From an uncultured Comamonadaceae bacterium (GTDB taxonomy: Bacteria; Pseudomonadota; Gammaproteobacteria; Burkholderiales; Burkholderiaceae): 49,843 nt of DNA. Position 1 is the first letter of the stretch; each line of letters begins with the position of its first letter. Positions 45,878 through 49,843 of this stretch are shown piece after piece. Under the pieces are notes generated by a model. That model was not told the origin of the DNA and did not search any database. It was given only the letters and a program-made list of their open reading frames with translations. The stretch covers positions 1 through 49,843 of the forward strand of contig CAMLSD010000023.1 in NCBI GenBank assembly GCA_946482595.1, read 5' to 3'. A program made the translations under genes and the position numbers.

Positions 45878-47743
45878 GTGATCCCGCAAAGCTTCAAGCA
45901 AGACCTCCTCGCCCGCATCGACATCGTCGAGCTGGTGGGTCGCTACGTTCAGCTGAAGAAGGCCGGCATCAACTTCAAGGGCCTGTGCCCCTTCCATGGC
46001 GAAAAGACGCCCAGCTTCATCGTCAGCCCCACGCGCCAGACGTACCACTGCTTCGGTTGTGGTGTGCACGGCAGTGCGATCGACTTCCTGATGCAGAACA
46101 GCGGGCTGGGGTATGTCGAGGCGATCAAGGACCTCGCCCAGCAGGTGGGCCTGCCGGTGCCCGAGGACGACACCACCCCCGAGCAGCGCGCCCAGGCGGC
46201 GCAGCAGCGCGAGAAGCAGGCCACGCTCACCGATGTGCTGGCCAAGGCCTGCGACCACTACCGCAAGGAACTCAAGGACAGCGCCCGCGCCATCGACTAC
46301 CTCAAGCGCCGCGGCCTGACGGGTGAGGTGGCGGCGCGGTTCGGCCTGGGCTATGCGCCCGAAGGCTGGCGGGCGCTGGCCAGCGTTTTCCCCCGCTATG
46401 ACGACCCGCTGCTGGGCGACGCCGGCCTGGTGATCACCCAGGGCGAGGATGCCGACGCCAAGCGTTATGACCGCTTCCGCGACCGCATCATGTTCCCGAT
46501 CCGCAGCGTGCGCGGCGAAGTGATCGGTTTTGGCGGCCGGGTGCTCGACCAGGGCGAGCCCAAGTACCTCAACTCGCCCGAGACGCCGGTGTTCGTCAAA
46601 GGGCGTGAACTCTATGGCCTGTTCGAGGCCCGGCACGCGCTGCGTCAACTGGGCTATGCGCTGGTGGTCGAGGGCTACATGGACGTGGTCGCGCTGGCGC
46701 AACTGGGGTTTCCCAATGCGGTCGCCACGCTGGGCACGGCCTGCACGGCCGAACATGTGCACAAGCTCTTTCGCTTCACCGACTGTGTGGTCTTCAGCTT
46801 CGACGGTGACGCGGCGGGCCGCCGGGCCGCGGGCCGCGCGATGGAGGCCGCCCTGCCCCATGCCAGCGACACCCGCACCATCAAGTTCCTGTTCCTGCCC
46901 CCTGAACACGACCCCGATTCGTATGTGCGCGAACACGGCCGCGAGGCCTTTGCGCTGTGCGTGGCCGAGGCCGTGCCGCTGTCGCGCCAGTTGCTCGAAA
47001 GCGCGCGCGAGGGCTGCGACCTGGGCACGGCCGAAGGCCGGGCCCGCATGCTCAGCGTGGCCAAGCCGTGGTGGTCGCAACTGCCCGAAGGTGCGCTCAA
47101 GCAGCAGATGCTGGCCGAACTGGCGGGCGCCGGCGGGCTCAACGTGGCTGATCTGATCAGCCTGTGGCAAGGGCAGGTGCCGTCCGCGCCGCGCACGGAT
47201 GCCCCGGCGGGTGCGCCGCGGGAGCGGGAGCGCGGTCGCTGGACAGGGGGGCGCCGGGGGCGCTGGGGTTCCGGCAGCGACGACGAGCCGCCTCGCAACC
47301 TGCCGCCCCGTCGCCCACCCCCCGGGCCGGCCGAACAGGTGGTGCGCCTGCTGTGGCTGCGCAGCCAGTGGTGGGACCTGCTCACGCCGGAAGACATCGA
47401 CATCCTCCATGGCCTGGATGCACCGTATGGTCCGCTGGCAGCCTGGCTGGAGCGCAACGTCGCCGAGCACGGGCCGCAACCCTGGTCGGCACTGGAGCAG
47501 GCGTTGCGCGGTGACGCACTGCACGCGGCCGCGACCCAGTTGATGGGGCGTACCACCCCCGACGACGATCTCAGCGCCAGCGACCTTCGTGCCCTGCTCG
47601 ACCGGCTGGTCATCGAGCGGCTGAAGGCTGAAGAAACGCGCCTGATCGCCAGCGCCGGCCAGGACCCGGGGGCGCTGCAACGCTACCGCGAGGTGCACAA
47701 GCGCCGCCTCGGCCTGGAAGCCGCCCGGCCGGTCGGCAGCTGA
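45878..47743 (+). CDS. dnaG: DNA primase
   Basis: Makes RNA primers at the replication fork. The 621-aa protein has the N-terminal CHC2 zinc ribbon (Cys37, His40, Cys58, Cys61 in CPFHGEKTPSF and TYHCFGCGVHG), the primase core RFRDRIMFPIRSVRGEVIGFGGRVL, the TOPRIM motifs VVEGYMDVVALAQ and FSFDGDAAGRRAA, and a C-terminal helicase-binding domain (about 460-610) after an Arg/Pro/Gly-rich linker (about 430-475). Start is GTG at 45878 with no clear ribosome site. It precedes rpoD as usual, but rpsU, which usually comes before dnaG, is absent; the upstream gene is malE on the other strand. Confidence 0.97.
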   Translation: MIPQSFKQDLLARIDIVELVGRYVQLKKAGINFKGLCPFHGEKTPSFIVSPTRQTYHCFGCGVHGSAIDFLMQNSGLGYVEAIKDLAQQVGLPVPEDDTTPEQRAQAAQQREKQATLTDVLAKACDHYRKELKDSARAIDYLKRRGLTGEVAARFGLGYAPEGWRALASVFPRYDDPLLGDAGLVITQGEDADAKRYDRFRDRIMFPIRSVRGEVIGFGGRVLDQGEPKYLNSPETPVFVKGRELYGLFEARHALRQLGYALVVEGYMDVVALAQLGFPNAVATLGTACTAEHVHKLFRFTDCVVFSFDGDAAGRRAAGRAMEAALPHASDTRTIKFLFLPPEHDPDSYVREHGREAFALCVAEAVPLSRQLLESAREGCDLGTAEGRARMLSVAKPWWSQLPEGALKQQMLAELAGAGGLNVADLISLWQGQVPSAPRTDAPAGAPRERERGRWTGGRRGRWGSGSDDEPPRNLPPRRPPPGPAEQVVRLLWLRSQWWDLLTPEDIDILHGLDAPYGPLAAWLERNVAEHGPQPWSALEQALRGDALHAAATQLMGRTTPDDDLSASDLRALLDRLVIERLKAEETRLIASAGQDPGALQRYREVHKRRLGLEAARPVGS

Positions 47744-47761
47744 ACCCGATGGCGCCGCTTT

Positions 47762-47790
47762 TTGACTAATTGGCGCCAGTCGACGATAAT
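47762..47790 (+). promoter_or_regulatory. Sigma-70 promoter of rpoD
   Basis: TTGACT (47762-47767), a 17-bp spacer and GATAAT (47785-47790), each five of six matches. It starts 19 bp after the dnaG stop. The start near 47797 gives a leader of about 267 nt before the rpoD ATG. Two GGCGCC palindromes (47751-47756 and 47772-47777), 21 bp apart, flank the -35 element. Confidence 0.7.
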
Positions 47791-47920
47791 TTCGGGTTTG
47801 TTACAGCGGCAAGAGTGACAGCAGCACCTCCGGGCCCCGGCCACCCCTGACAGGGTCAAACATCGGCCACCCTTTACCCGCAAGGGCTGCAACTCAAACA
47901 CGTTCACGCGAGCTTGCCCT

Positions 47921-47948
47921 CTTGAGTCGACGCCGCCCGGCCCTACAT
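47921..47948 (+). promoter_or_regulatory. Possible heat-shock (sigma-32) promoter of rpoD
   Basis: CTTGAG (47921-47926), a 14-bp spacer and CCCTACAT (47941-47948) resemble the sigma-32 pattern CTTGAA-N11-16-CCCCATnT. A heat-shock promoter for rpoD is known in E. coli. The remainder of the 320-bp gap 47744-48063 contains the sigma-70 promoter, a CCGGG-C-CCCGG palindrome at 47830-47840 and no supported gene. Confidence 0.3.
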
Positions 47949-48063
47949 GGTCGTGGTGGCTTCGTTGGTTTGCGCGCCCGTGCTGCGAAGCCGCCCCGGT
48001 TACGAGGGCGCTCCCGGCATGCGACGACGCAGGCCGCTTGCCCATGTTCATCCGAGGAATTGC

Positions 48064-49843
<1,780 letters not shown>

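Noticed and set aside
48019..48063. In-frame ATG 15 codons upstream of rpoD
   Set aside because: It adds an Arg-rich stretch not typical of RpoD, while ATG 48064 has a ribosome site and the usual MTAKKSAP start.

Overview
The window is high-GC, densely coded DNA with mostly native starts and long same-strand operons. Gene content (cbb3 oxidase cluster ordered ccoI-S-N-O-Q-P-G-H, an exbB-exbD-lpxK-ycaR-kdsB-adk run, dnaG next to rpoD with a Lys/Ala-rich RpoD N-terminus, CoA-dependent aromatic degradation with a Liv-type transporter) points to a betaproteobacterium of the order Burkholderiales, probably the Rubrivivax/Leptothrix/Ideonella-like group. The order is well supported by the gene set; the finer placement is inference. 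I see no tRNA, rRNA, CRISPR array, transposase, integrase or prophage gene.

Layout. 1-4.4 kb: an RND efflux adaptor and pump, with a TerB-like gene converging on the pump. 5-6.3 kb: NADP-isocitrate dehydrogenase. 6.4-18.1 kb: a low-oxygen respiration block with a TauE/SafE-type membrane protein, hemN, fnr (divergent from hemN), a nine-gene cbb3 oxidase operon on the minus strand and a DUF192 protein. FNR-type boxes lie between hemN and fnr and in front of ccoI. 18.1-22.4 kb: a two-component system, iron superoxide dismutase and xseA. 22.7-26.7 kb: exbB-exbD-lpxK-ycaR-kdsB-adk, preceded by an unusual AT-richer intergenic region with a perfect DnaA box.

26.8-41.5 kb is the most distinctive part: fourteen minus-strand genes, many overlapping by 1 or 4 nt, that look like one 14.7-kb operon for aerobic CoA-dependent degradation of 2-aminobenzoate (anthranilate) or a close relative. 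In transcription order: a fused FAD monooxygenase/old-yellow-enzyme (2-aminobenzoyl-CoA monooxygenase/reductase type), SDR, MarR regulator, atypical crotonase, acyl-CoA dehydrogenase, aryl-CoA ligase, periplasmic binding protein, LivH-M-G-F type ABC transporter, 4HBT thioesterase, Rid-family protein and 3-hydroxyacyl-CoA dehydrogenase. A strong promoter with an overlapping palindrome suited to the MarR repressor lies just upstream. The Rid protein lacks the catalytic arginine and the crotonase lacks both hydratase glutamates, so these two are the best candidates for undescribed chemistry.

41.7-49.8 kb: a divergent HSD10-like dehydrogenase preceded by a perfect palindrome, a lipoprotein gamma-glutamyltransferase, an orphan maltose-binding protein, dnaG (without rpsU beside it) and the 5' part of rpoD, cut by the window end.
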